From Algoriphagus oliviformis (lineage in GTDB: Bacteria > Bacteroidota > Bacteroidia > Cytophagales > Cyclobacteriaceae): DNA of 64,000 nucleotides. Every line of letters starts with the position of its first letter. The stretch's first letter is position 1. The stretch covers positions 213,775 through 277,774 of the forward strand of contig NZ_JAFKCT010000007.1 of the NCBI RefSeq assembly GCF_017254915.1. The letters run 5' to 3'. Positions 38,901 through 47,043 of this stretch are shown piece after piece. Under the pieces are notes generated by a model. It saw only the letters and a list, made by a program, of their open reading frames with translations. It ran no database searches and was not told where the DNA came from. The position numbers and the translations under genes are program-made.

Positions 38901-38982
38901 GGGCATCCAGACCTTTGGCATCGACCGCTTTACCTATCCGCGGGCGAGGACTTTCTCGGTCAACCTAAACCTGACCTTCTAA
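35917..38982 (+). CDS. SusC/RagA family TonB-dependent transporter
   Basis: A protein of 1021 residues. An unusual N-terminus (signal-like, LCASACVVFWTGLANPSS) is followed by a carboxypeptidase-regulatory-like domain (ASISGTVTDETGAPMPGATI), the TonB-box region LDELVVVGYGTQKR and a plug domain (NPVDLLQGKMAGVNVTSTSG, LYVLDGFLLDN, IDVLKDASAAALYGSRASNGVVVI). The long barrel ends RARTFSVNLNLTF. No STN domain, and no sigma/anti-sigma genes nearby. Paired with the SusD gene 40 bp downstream and close to phosphodiesterase and phosphatase genes. Confidence 0.95.
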   Translation: MHSNLQASKILCASACVVFWTGLANPSSLFAKGMEAGPSVAALTVARASISGTVTDETGAPMPGATIRVKGTTLGTVTDIDGKFSIEAAAGAVLQISYVGYLQQEVTLGGQTTISVQLLPDATQLDELVVVGYGTQKRSDVTGAIGSVKSEEFNKGVITNPVDLLQGKMAGVNVTSTSGEPGANQDVIIRGIGSLRSGTQPLYVLDGFLLDNSDNGIASNPLTFLNPDDIESIDVLKDASAAALYGSRASNGVVVITTKKGKAGTSQMNFSASTAWSSLANQIDVFGADEFRRQVVAVGGALEDFGANTNWQDELTQVGFSEDFNFSMSGANTEKFSYFTSLGYQNQEGVLKNSELERFSGKLNMNQKAFNGRLIVDYNLTASHTENLRPSITSTISDMLYLNPTIAPYTNGEPTLLNTNALNPLKRYELYSDHAANNRILGTISPSFEILDGLTYKLNLGVDYSSTNRYQQYKPYTEVINESNISDGTLDVGISTNTNQLVENTLTYNWNNYQHNVTVLVGHSYQKFLDEYRVTSARGFADNNIEPRYQDHNSTSEYPTTVNSSAVRNELQSFFGRVNYTYADKYLLTATLRADGSSKFGENNKYGYFPSFALGWNMAKEDFMAGSAFDNLKLRASWGQTGNQEIPSKITKASYSEDRLSTGGGSYNTYPIDTDATSLDGYPYGIVFTRLANPDLQWEVSTQIDFGIDFAFFENRLSGTLDYFNKVSSNILLEVVPADPVQPTSTYWDNIEDMKIHNSGFELALDYSSPRQNAFSYSIGGNFTVIQNEVRDSPYSVLTTGAAQGAGQTGATINGYINGEPIGAFYMLQFDGIGEDGLNRFKDINGDGQVLDNDRSVVGSAIPKFIYGFHMNFNYKAFDLGFNFNGTSGNKVYNHTAMSLFTKAQLSRSNNTTDFAVQYPEESFNNSNTVSTRFLESGSFFRLNNATLGYNLDTDRLGISNAFQNIRLSVTGQNLFVITDYSGFDPEVNTGSTSAGIQTFGIDRFTYPRARTFSVNLNLTF

Positions 38983-39022
38983 GCAAGGAGCTGATCAACC
39001 AATCATAGAAAACTACAATCAG

Positions 39023-40768
39023 ATGAAAATCAATAAGTTTAACAAAATACTGCCGGTAGCTGCTTTTCTCTGCGCATTTCTGGCCTGCACCACGCTGGAC
39101 GAGGAGGTGCTCGACGAGTCCCTGACCGGAACCGGCGAGGCAGAAGTAGTGAGCGGCTCCATCGCGCCCGTCTATGGCTTGCTCCGGCAGGTATGGATGC
39201 ACACGGTGAATTTTGGGCTGCAGGAAGTGGCCTCCGACGAGGGCATCCTTCCTTACCGGGGAGGCACGGACTGGTTTGACGGAGGGAAGTTTATCGCCGT
39301 GCACCAGCACCTGATGACCCCTGGAAACAGCCTGGTGGGTGACGCCTGGACCTACATTACCCTAACCCTCTCGCGAGCGGTGCTGGCGGAAGAGCGCCTG
39401 CGTCTGGAGCTGGAAAACGGCAACTCCGCCGCCCAAGGCCCCCTCAACGAGATGATCGCCATGAAAGCCTACCTCAACATGCTCGCTCTGGACAACTGGG
39501 GCTTGGTCTTCAAAAAAGACGCTTCCAGCGACATGTCGGAGATCCTTCGGGGTCAAGAGGCGGTCTCCTACCTGGAGGGAGAGCTGCTCTCCGTGGTGGA
39601 CCTCATTCCCGCAGACAAGGGAGCGGGCAGGCTCAACCGCTATGCGGTGGATGCCCTGCTGGCTCGGCTGTATCTGAACGCCGCGGTGTATCGCGATCCC
39701 TATGGCACCCCGCAGTTTAGCGCTGCCGATATGGACAAGGTGATCCTTTACACAGACAAGGTCATCAATGGCCCGTATGCCCTTTCTCCGGAGTACTTTG
39801 ACATCTTCAGCGATGACAACGACACCAACTCGGAGATCATTTTTTCCCTTGACCAGAGAGGCGTACTACAGACCGAGCACAGCCGATGGGCCTATTGGTC
39901 TATCTCCGGCGACTTGGTGCCAAGACCTGAGTTTCCAAGTACCCGCGGTACGGACGCGGTGGCGGCCACTCCGGATTTTTACCAGACTTGGGTGGATGCC
40001 TACGGCAATGTGGATCCAGCCAAGGCGGATGCCCGCTTTTTCAAGGAAAACACCGTCATCCCAGAGCATCTGAAGGATCTGACCGGAGTCAATCCCACCA
40101 ATGACGCCGACCACTACTACTGCGTGCTGGCGACCGAGTTTGAAATCGACCGGGGGATCCTCAGAAACGTGATCTGGGGGCCGAGAAAGGACGGCAGCGG
40201 CAACATCATGAAGTGCGAAGACGGCATGGTCAGAATCTATCCGGTGGTCAACCGCAGAAGCAGCGGGGCAAACATCCGCTACGTGGACCACACGCTGAAA
40301 GTGGACTTCAGCACCGAGGGCAGCCTGCACAATGCCGGATACCGCTTTTCCAAGTACCAGTTTAGCCACACGGCTCCGGACTGCTGCAACTTTAGCAGCG
40401 TGGACCTGGTGCTGATCCGCCTCGGCGAGATCTACCTGATGCGTGCGGAAGCCAAGCTGAGAAAAGGCGACGTGGCGGGAGCTCTGGCCGATGTGAACAA
40501 GCTGAGAACTTCCAGAAATGCCCGACCGGCACAGACTCCGGCGCCTTTGGGCAGCCTGGATCTGGACATCCTGTTCCGGGAAAGCGGCTTTGAGCTGTAC
40601 TGGGAAGGACACCGTAGAGTTTACCAGATCCGCTACGGCAAGTACGAGGACTCCTGGACGGAAAAGACCGACTCCGACGTAAACAAAAGATTGTTCCCGA
40701 TTCCGCAAAAAGCGATGGACGGCGCGTCCAGCGAAGCAGGATTTTTGGAGCAGAACCCCGGCTACTAA
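39023..40768 (+). CDS. SusD/RagB family lipoprotein
   Basis: A protein of 581 residues. Lipobox AFLCAFLAC (Cys22), then TTLDEEVLDESLTGTG. Helical SusD core (MIAMKAYLNMLALDNWGLVF, AVDALLARLYLNAAVYRD) and C-terminal LVLIRLGEIYLMRAEAKLRKGD, then LFRESGFELYWEGHRRVYQIRYGKY and LFPIPQKAMD. It caps the SusC encoded just upstream. An internal CCNF and a Cys near SDC suggest possible disulfides. Ends just before a strong terminator. Confidence 0.94.
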   Translation: MKINKFNKILPVAAFLCAFLACTTLDEEVLDESLTGTGEAEVVSGSIAPVYGLLRQVWMHTVNFGLQEVASDEGILPYRGGTDWFDGGKFIAVHQHLMTPGNSLVGDAWTYITLTLSRAVLAEERLRLELENGNSAAQGPLNEMIAMKAYLNMLALDNWGLVFKKDASSDMSEILRGQEAVSYLEGELLSVVDLIPADKGAGRLNRYAVDALLARLYLNAAVYRDPYGTPQFSAADMDKVILYTDKVINGPYALSPEYFDIFSDDNDTNSEIIFSLDQRGVLQTEHSRWAYWSISGDLVPRPEFPSTRGTDAVAATPDFYQTWVDAYGNVDPAKADARFFKENTVIPEHLKDLTGVNPTNDADHYYCVLATEFEIDRGILRNVIWGPRKDGSGNIMKCEDGMVRIYPVVNRRSSGANIRYVDHTLKVDFSTEGSLHNAGYRFSKYQFSHTAPDCCNFSSVDLVLIRLGEIYLMRAEAKLRKGDVAGALADVNKLRTSRNARPAQTPAPLGSLDLDILFRESGFELYWEGHRRVYQIRYGKYEDSWTEKTDSDVNKRLFPIPQKAMDGASSEAGFLEQNPGY

Positions 40769-40790
40769 GAGCTGAGTCGCCTGTATAGGC

Positions 40791-40826
40791 AAAAGCCGGT
40801 GAGCACGACGCTCACCGGCTTTTTTG
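40791..40826 (+). terminator. Strong rho-independent terminator after the third SusD gene
   Basis: A 14-bp stem AAAAGCCGGTGAGC / GCTCACCGGCTTTT with an ACGAC-type loop, ending in T6. Confidence 0.93.
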
Positions 40827-40892
40827 TTGCTGTTGTTTTTGGGAGGGGGAAAAGGGAAAACGAAGGTAATGCCTTGGGCTTCTGAGAAAGGA

Positions 40893-41141
40893 TCAGCTGG
40901 TAGTCAGCTCCAGCAGGTGCTGCTTGCTGTACTCAAGGTAGTCCTCGCAAGCTGTGCTCGCGCTTTCCCAGCCGCCGGGATTTTGGTTTTCAAGCAGCCA
41001 GCGGTGCTCCATCCGGTATAGGTCAAAAAACTCGTTGATGTGGTCGGCTTCCGTGAGCGGGGCAGAGGCGCCGTCCCACTGGCTTGGCAGGTGACAGGAA
41101 GGCTGAAAAGCCGCTGCGGTGGGATTCAATACAAAGTGCAT
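40893..41141 (-). CDS. Hypothetical protein, 82 residues
   Basis: Read from the ATG at 41141 it starts MHFVLNPTAAAF and has a C-terminal half of natural composition (HINEFFDLYRMEHRWLLENQ, ACEDYLEYSKQHLLEL), which looks like two amphipathic helices. The upstream ATG at 41234 would add a leader that looks non-coding. I do not recognise the family; it could also be chance. It lies between a terminator and MITE copy C. Confidence 0.35.
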   Translation of the reverse strand: MHFVLNPTAAAFQPSCHLPSQWDGASAPLTEADHINEFFDLYRMEHRWLLENQNPGGWESASTACEDYLEYSKQHLLELTTS

Positions 41142-41267
41142 GGGATTGGTGGTTTGAAGTGTCTTTGATCCGATGGTGGTGCCAAAGGGAAGGGCGGGCC
41201 GAGGCGTTAATTCTGGTTTTTTGACCCAAGCCAAGCAGGTCTTCCTTTGATATTGGAGGTTACTTTT

Positions 41268-41430
41268 TATGATTATCCGCTTTTATGCCAGAAGGTAGCC
41301 GTGACAATCCGAAAGAACGGCAATACTGGGGCTTTGCCCTACTTCGGTCTTCGGTCTTCCAGCCTGTCTGCTCAGGCAGGCCCGATTGAAGAATCAAAAT
41401 CGCTTACTGGTAAGATTCCGGATAATCATG
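41268..41430 (-). repeat. MITE-like repeat, copy C (inverted; overlaps PI-PLC gene end)
   Basis: A 163-bp element in the opposite orientation to copy B. Its ends are TATGATTATCCGC and CCGGATAATCATG (inverted repeats with mismatches). It shares TTTTATGCCAGAAGGTAGCC, ATCCGAAAGAACG, GGGGCTTTGCCCTACTTCGG and a shorter core GCCTGTCTGCTCAGGCAGGC. Its last 37 bp form the 3' end of the minus-strand PI-PLC gene. No clear target duplication. Confidence 0.82.
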
Positions 41431-42509
41431 TTGTTTTTCACCAAAACAGGGTTGGGTCTTTCATAGCCGCCCTCCCCGAAATCGACCCGATAGGAAGATT
41501 CGAAGAAAGTGGAAGGCTGGTAATAGTCCGTGGAAATCACCTGCGCGCCGGAGGCCTTGGCCTTTTCAAAGGTTCCGTAATCCTCGGCTCGCGCCTCTTT
41601 GGTGTCGGAGTCGGCGCGGGTTCGGATCAGGTAGCCTTTCCCGACCAAATCCCTGATGTATTCCTCGTCTTTCACCGCGTTGTTGATGATGCGAAATCCA
41701 GCGTTGGGGTTTCCTTCTTTTTTGTTGACAAAAAGCACGGCATCCCGCAGGTCTGGCTTGGCGCTGAGGTAGCGCTCGGTCTTTTCCTCGTTTTCGTCCA
41801 GTACAAAAAGAAACCTGCCCCTAACCTCGTCCAGGCTCGGCCAGTTTCCAGCCAGCACCGCGGCTTCCAGACTGGCAAACTCACCCCGAACCAGATCGGG
41901 CGTGATCAGCTTATCCATGCCGAGATGGGTTCGGATCTCCAGGTCTATGCTGTCCAGGGCCGAGGCAGTGAAGGGCAGCGTGGAGCGCGTGCCAGGGACT
42001 TGGCTGTCTTTGGCGTTGATCAGAACGAAGATCGGGGTGTGGTCGGGCTGCGCGTCGCTCCATTTTTTCAGCGCTGCCAGCGCATCCGCAAAGAGCAGGT
42101 AGTGCGACTGAAAGTCCAAGTCCTGCACGTGAAAGAGCTTCAGCCCGGCTTTGGCAAGTGCGTCGCTGGGATCGTAGTCGGGAAGCTTCCCACCGGCGCT
42201 TTGGATGATTTCCAGGCCTTTGGGATTGGAGTAGCGGCCTCCCTGTGGATCGTGGAATACGTCCAGCTCGAGATTCCTGAGCCCCAGGTCTAGTTGGGAT
42301 TCCAAGGGAATGTGGGCGTAGGCGAGGCTTTGCGAGGCGGCGGGGTTGATTTTGGACAGGTAGTCGAGCAGCTCTGGCGCCATCTGGCTCTTGTAGCTGT
42401 TGTGGCTTCCGATGACTTGGATCTGGTTGAGTTTGAGGTCTTGGGCGGAAAGCGACAGTGGGCTGGCCAGGCAAAGGGCCAAGATTGCCAAGGATAGGGT
42501 GGTTTTCAT
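41394..42509 (-). CDS. Ca2+-dependent phosphoinositide-specific phospholipase C-like protein
   Basis: A protein of 371 residues with a signal peptide (MKTTLSLAILALCLASPLSL). The N-terminal QIQVIGSHNSYK carries the first catalytic His of the PI-PLC fold, LGLRNLELDVFHDPQGG the metal-binding acidic residues and LKLFHVQDLDF the second His. This is the bacterial Ca-dependent PLC-C1 group, expected to cleave phosphoinositides or related phosphodiesters in the periplasm. The last 11 residues (MIIRNLTSKRF) and the stop lie inside MITE copy C, so the original C-terminus was replaced. Divergent from the GDPD-phosphatase gene. Confidence 0.85.
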   Translation of the reverse strand: MKTTLSLAILALCLASPLSLSAQDLKLNQIQVIGSHNSYKSQMAPELLDYLSKINPAASQSLAYAHIPLESQLDLGLRNLELDVFHDPQGGRYSNPKGLEIIQSAGGKLPDYDPSDALAKAGLKLFHVQDLDFQSHYLLFADALAALKKWSDAQPDHTPIFVLINAKDSQVPGTRSTLPFTASALDSIDLEIRTHLGMDKLITPDLVRGEFASLEAAVLAGNWPSLDEVRGRFLFVLDENEEKTERYLSAKPDLRDAVLFVNKKEGNPNAGFRIINNAVKDEEYIRDLVGKGYLIRTRADSDTKEARAEDYGTFEKAKASGAQVISTDYYQPSTFFESSYRVDFGEGGYERPNPVLVKNNMIIRNLTSKRF

Positions 42510-42564
42510 GGTAGGCATATTGCTGGGTAATTTCCGTCTTTTTTGGGGCCAATCCGGAAATCCT

Positions 42565-42582
42565 TTGTCACCTTTCTGTTAC
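42565..42582. promoter_or_regulatory. Possible PHO box between divergent PI-PLC and GDPD-phosphatase genes
   Basis: TTGTCACCTTTCTGTTAC contains two TGTCA/TGTTA direct repeats 11 bp apart and agrees with the enterobacterial PHO box (CTGTCAT-A/T-rich-CTGTCAY) at 13 of 18 positions. It lies 56 bp before the PI-PLC start and 167 bp before the phosphatase start. The consensus is from another phylum, so the assignment is tentative. Confidence 0.4.
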
Positions 42583-42748
42583 GATTTGAAAAAGGAGGCG
42601 GCATGGGATGGTGGGGTAAGTGGCTTGTTTTTAGCCGGTTTTGAAAAGTGAGGGGTAAAGGCAAAGCCGGGCTTTATGAATATGTTAAGCCTCCACTTTC
42701 GAAGGGGAAAAGTGCTTCCAAATATTCCGGAATGGCCTATTTTTAGGC

Positions 42749-44566
42749 ATGCAAAGATTCTTTTACAGCCTTTTGGCGCTGGTGCTGCTTTTGCCCTTTC
42801 AGGTTTTCGCGCAGCGATCCCAAGCCTTCCAGATCCATTCCCACAACGACTACCTGCAGACGGTGCCCTTTTGGACAGCCTACGCCGCCGGCGCCTCCTC
42901 CATCGAGGTGGACCTGATCCTGAAAGACGGGCAACTGATGGCTGCCCACGAGGCGGAGAGCATTGATCCCAAGCGGACGATCGGGAGCCTGTACCTGGAT
43001 CCCATTGCCGAGGGGGTGAAGACCGGGCTGGTGTCCACGGCACAGTTTCATCTGCTGGTGGACCTGAAGACCGAGGCCTACTCCACCCTGGAAGTGCTGC
43101 TGAAAAGCATGGAGGACTACCGCGACGTACTTTTTGGCGCCGCCAATCCCCATGGCCTGAAGCTGATCATCTCCGGAAACCGGCCCAAGCCTAGCGACTA
43201 TGGCAACTATCCGGAGTACATTTTTTTCGACTACCAAAGCAAGGAGCTGGGCAAGGAACTGCCTTGGAGCAAGATCGGGATGGTGAGCCTGAGCTTTCGG
43301 CAGTTTTCCGTTTGGAATGGAAAAGGGAGAATGGTGGAGGACGAGCGGAAAAGCTTGCAGGATTTCATAGACTTGGTCCACAGCTTCGACCGACCGGTGC
43401 GGTTTTGGGGCTCGCCGGACAGCAAGTCGGCCTGGAAGGCATTCCACGAGATGGGCGAGGACTACATCAATACCGACCGCCCCATGGAAGCTGCCGACTA
43501 CCTGTCCCAGCTTCCGGAGAACGTTTACCAAAACAACAGCGTCCATGAAGTCTATCCCGCGCGGTTTGCCGGGGATGGGGCGGATGTGCCCGTGAAAAAC
43601 GTCATCCTGATGATCGGGGACGGCAATGGCCTAGCGCAGATTTCTTCGGCGCTTTTCACCAACGGCAACCAGCTCAACCTGACCCAGCTGAAAAACATGG
43701 GCCTGGTCAAGACCCAAGCCGCAGATGACTTTACCACCGACTCCGCAGCGGGTGCCACCGCCTACGCCAGCGGCGAGAAAACCAACAACCGCGCAATTGG
43801 CGTTGACCCTGAAGGAAATGCCCTGGAAAACCTTCCAGATCTATTGGATGGCTTTGGCTTTTCCAGCGGGATTGTCACCACGGATCAGCTGACCGGCGCT
43901 ACGCCAGCCTCCTTCTACGCCCATCATCCCGAGCGGGACGACGCAGAGCAGATCGCCGCCTACCTGCCCAAGAGCAAGCTGGACTTGTTCATTGGCGGGG
44001 GAGGGGACAGGTTTGGTGCTCAGTTGGGCGATTTGCAGCAGGCGGGATTTGAGCTGGTTGATGGATTTGGCTCCTGGGAAGCCGGTCGGGTCGGCTATTT
44101 TGTCGCGCCGGGATCGCTGCCGAAGGTGCTCGACGGCAGGGGAGATTACCTCCTAGAGGCCACCTCTTCTGCTTTGGGATTTTTGGAGAAAAAGGGTGTC
44201 CCCTTCTTCCTGATGGTGGAGGCCGCCAACATCGACTCAGGCGGCCATGAAAACAGCACCGGAATGATCGTGACGGAGATGCTGGACTTTGACCGGGTGA
44301 TAGGCAGGGTGCTGCGGTTTGCCGATGAGCATCCGGGCACGCTGGTGATTGTCACTGCCGACCACGAGACTGGAGGCGTTTCGATTCCTCAAGGCGATAT
44401 AGAGTCAAATACCGTCGAGCTGGCCTTCCACAGCGATGACCACACGGGAATTCTGGTGCCGATCTTTGCCTATGGCGCCCATTCCGGCGACTTTCGGGGC
44501 GTATACGAAAACACGGCCGTGTTTCACAAAATCATGGAGTTGGTGCGGAAGTACTATCGGGACTAG
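42749..44566 (+). CDS. Fusion of a GDPD/PI-PLC-like phosphodiesterase and alkaline phosphatase
   Basis: A protein of 605 residues with a signal peptide. Domain 1 (about 23-270) is of the GDPD/PI-PLC superfamily: HSHNDY with His30/His32, IEVD with Glu53 and Asp55, and AAHE with His67. Domain 2 (about 281-605) is an alkaline phosphatase: MIGDGNGLAQ, the nucleophile Ser332 in TDSAAGATAYASG, EAANIDSGGHEN, VTADHETGG and a late HTGILVPIFAYG. One chain could thus split a phosphodiester and then release phosphate. Together with the PI-PLC and SusCD genes it suggests scavenging of organic phosphate. The 3' end overlaps the convergent OmpA-like gene by 35 bp. Confidence 0.9.
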   Translation: MQRFFYSLLALVLLLPFQVFAQRSQAFQIHSHNDYLQTVPFWTAYAAGASSIEVDLILKDGQLMAAHEAESIDPKRTIGSLYLDPIAEGVKTGLVSTAQFHLLVDLKTEAYSTLEVLLKSMEDYRDVLFGAANPHGLKLIISGNRPKPSDYGNYPEYIFFDYQSKELGKELPWSKIGMVSLSFRQFSVWNGKGRMVEDERKSLQDFIDLVHSFDRPVRFWGSPDSKSAWKAFHEMGEDYINTDRPMEAADYLSQLPENVYQNNSVHEVYPARFAGDGADVPVKNVILMIGDGNGLAQISSALFTNGNQLNLTQLKNMGLVKTQAADDFTTDSAAGATAYASGEKTNNRAIGVDPEGNALENLPDLLDGFGFSSGIVTTDQLTGATPASFYAHHPERDDAEQIAAYLPKSKLDLFIGGGGDRFGAQLGDLQQAGFELVDGFGSWEAGRVGYFVAPGSLPKVLDGRGDYLLEATSSALGFLEKKGVPFFLMVEAANIDSGGHENSTGMIVTEMLDFDRVIGRVLRFADEHPGTLVIVTADHETGGVSIPQGDIESNTVELAFHSDDHTGILVPIFAYGAHSGDFRGVYENTAVFHKIMELVRKYYRD

Positions 44567-47039
44567 GCTTGGCAACGCTGCCGACCGGTTTTTCCCTAAA
44601 CCTTACCTCTACCTTTCGGTCCGAATCCACCGAGCCTTTGGTTTTTCCCCGAATGATCAGTCCTCCCACATTTGAGCTGATCTTGGAGGCTTCTATCCCG
44701 ATGGAAATCAAATGGTCACGGACCGCATTGACTCTTTTCTCGGAGATCTGGAGGTTGTAGGCGATACTCCCTGTGTTGTCGGCGTATCCTCTTAGATCCA
44801 GCTTCAAGTTTGGGAAGGCTTCTGCCAGCTCCTTCACCTCCTGTAGTTTTTCCTTTTCCTCATCGGTCAGCGTTGACTGGTTGATGCCAAAGTAAACCTC
44901 TATTTCGCTCAAGAGGGAATAGGTCAGGGAGTCGACCATCTTTTCGACAAAGACGGTGTCCGACTCAAGAAATACCGTGTCGGGCTGCACCTTCAGTCTG
45001 GGCTCGAGCACCAGCCGCTGGAGGCTGTCAATCAAGATGGAGTCGGCCTGGATCTGGCTGATCAGCAAAGAATCCACCGCAGCCTGCTCTTCGGCCCTTT
45101 TGCGCTTTCCTGAGCTTGAGATAGCCGCCGTGGTAGCGGCAGCCCCTCCCGCGATCAGGGCGCCCTTCAGCAGGTTGTTGTTCTTTTCCTCCAAGCTCTC
45201 CTGCTTTTGCCTGTTTTTTTGCACTTTTCTTCTGGTTTTTTCATCCACGGCGGCCAGGTCGGCGGGCGGGTTTTCAGCTGAAGTGGACTGGTAAGCGGCA
45301 GGCTGCGGGCTTGCGGCTATCGAAGCCAGTGAGGTGATGATGGCTGAGTCCCTTTCGGCTTGGCTTTGGAGCATTTCTGTCCTGAACTGGTCCATTTTCG
45401 CGTCGAAGTCCTCGCGGGTCATCAGCCCGGTGGTGTCGAGGGCCGCCGGGCTCGGCACGTTTGGGAGGACTTTGGCCGAGTCCAGGGCTTGCCGAGTGGA
45501 GTCCGCATTTTCCATCCGGTATGCGGAGCGCTGGACAGAGTCCTTGTCAGCGGCTTGGTCCTGAAGGTGGATTTCTGCATCGCCAGAACTCAAATACAGG
45601 ATTTTGCCCATTTGACCGGGATAGATCAGCAGCTGATGAACCAGCTTTGCGGTGTCCGTGGGAACGATCAAGGTAGCTTTGGAAATGGAATCAAGCGAAT
45701 CCTGCTTGGCTTGCAGCTGCGCATCCAGAAAGGTTAGGCTGGTGATGTTGCCCATGAGTACGGTGCGCTCGTTTTCCAGCGCTTGAATTCTGCTCTGCCT
45801 CACCGAATCGGTCAGCGTGCTGTCCTCGAGAGCCAAGCCAATGCTCGCTTCGATCCCCTCGATCTGCTCGGTCGCTTGTGCCACTCCCCGTTGGATTTCC
45901 TCTCTGTTCGTGGCAATCGAGTCTCTGAAAAGGGCCATCTCAGCCAATGCGGCGGAGTCTTGCGCAGAAGTCCCCTGAGGACTTGCCTTTTGCCATCCCG
46001 GAAGCTGGATGACGGTGAAGTAGTTTACTGTACCTTCCGAAGCGGGCTTTGGCGTTTCGGTGGAAATGGTGTCCACTGGGATGCTCTCTTTTTGGGAAAG
46101 TCTGGGCGGGACATACGTCAGCTGCTGGCTCATGGTAGGGGGAGTAAAGCTTTTCTTGTTTGCCCCAAAGCTGAATTTGATGCCAATGCCATGGTAGATG
46201 TACCAGTCAGGCTCGCCGTCAGGATTCCCCCGGTAAGGTTGGTCCACGGTGGGGACATTGGTGCCGGGAAGGGCTGCGTATTCCTGGAAGTCGTTGTCAT
46301 AGCTGCTCCGGTACGTTCCGGATACATCGTCCAGATAGTCAGAAAAGGCCCTTTTGAAGTCGGATTGGGCAAATAGCTCCAGTCCTTTTCCCAGCCTGAT
46401 CCTGAAGCCTAGGCCGACGTTTGTGTAAAACGACGATCTGGAATAGCCTCCAGCGACCTCCGTGTCCAAGTCGCTCAGCTTGGTTTCGAAAGTCCCGTCC
46501 GGAATCACAGAGGCGTTGCGGTAGTCGTAGCGTGAGCCATTCGCATCCAGCAGATCGCCAAAAACACTGAAGGACTGGTAGCCTGCGCCGAGGGTAAGGT
46601 AGGGCGCAAAAAAGGACCTGCCCGGCAGGAGCCAGTTGTTGTCAGGCTTCAGCACCAGGGACAAACCGGCATCGAGCAGCTTGGTTTGGAAGTTTAGCGC
46701 GCGGTCGAAATTTTCGCCATCGGCATACAAGGAGCCGTCATTTTCCACAAACCTATCTCCCGATCCAAACTGATAGCTGCCGGCAGAAAGCATCAGGCCG
46801 ACGGAATTGCCAAGGGCATACTCGATCGAGCCCTGATAGGAAAGTCGCTCCGCATAGTGCTCGTATCGGTCGTAGAGCTTGGTGAAGTCTTTGAAGCTGT
46901 TGAGTCCCATGGGCTGGATGTCGCCGTAGTAGTTGGTGGTACCTGCGCTCAGTCCCACTCTCCATTTGTACCCGTATTGCTGGGCCACCAGGGGAGAGAG
47001 GACGCCAAATAAGAGGAGAAGAATAAACGATTTTTTCAT
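44532..47039 (-). CDS. OmpA family protein with N-terminal outer-membrane barrel and long linker
   Basis: A protein of 835 residues. Signal peptide MKKSFILLLLFGVLSPLVAQ, a beta-barrel-like domain to about residue 290 (repeated aromatic strands, e.g. FAPYLTLGAGYQSFSVFGDLL). A ~330-residue charged/Ser-rich linker with coiled-coil features follows, and a short hydrophobic stretch (LLKGALIAGGAAATTAAI). The C-terminal OmpA domain (about 700-815) has EVYFGINQSTLTDEEKEKL, LDLRGYADNTGSIAYN and LQISEKRVNAVRDHL, which binds peptidoglycan. It probably tethers the outer membrane to the wall. It is the second gene after a linked outer-membrane protein gene (4 bp gap). Confidence 0.85.
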   Translation of the reverse strand: MKKSFILLLLFGVLSPLVAQQYGYKWRVGLSAGTTNYYGDIQPMGLNSFKDFTKLYDRYEHYAERLSYQGSIEYALGNSVGLMLSAGSYQFGSGDRFVENDGSLYADGENFDRALNFQTKLLDAGLSLVLKPDNNWLLPGRSFFAPYLTLGAGYQSFSVFGDLLDANGSRYDYRNASVIPDGTFETKLSDLDTEVAGGYSRSSFYTNVGLGFRIRLGKGLELFAQSDFKRAFSDYLDDVSGTYRSSYDNDFQEYAALPGTNVPTVDQPYRGNPDGEPDWYIYHGIGIKFSFGANKKSFTPPTMSQQLTYVPPRLSQKESIPVDTISTETPKPASEGTVNYFTVIQLPGWQKASPQGTSAQDSAALAEMALFRDSIATNREEIQRGVAQATEQIEGIEASIGLALEDSTLTDSVRQSRIQALENERTVLMGNITSLTFLDAQLQAKQDSLDSISKATLIVPTDTAKLVHQLLIYPGQMGKILYLSSGDAEIHLQDQAADKDSVQRSAYRMENADSTRQALDSAKVLPNVPSPAALDTTGLMTREDFDAKMDQFRTEMLQSQAERDSAIITSLASIAASPQPAAYQSTSAENPPADLAAVDEKTRRKVQKNRQKQESLEEKNNNLLKGALIAGGAAATTAAISSSGKRKRAEEQAAVDSLLISQIQADSILIDSLQRLVLEPRLKVQPDTVFLESDTVFVEKMVDSLTYSLLSEIEVYFGINQSTLTDEEKEKLQEVKELAEAFPNLKLDLRGYADNTGSIAYNLQISEKRVNAVRDHLISIGIEASKISSNVGGLIIRGKTKGSVDSDRKVEVRFREKPVGSVAKPSPDSTSAPTP

Positions 47040-47043
47040 ATCC

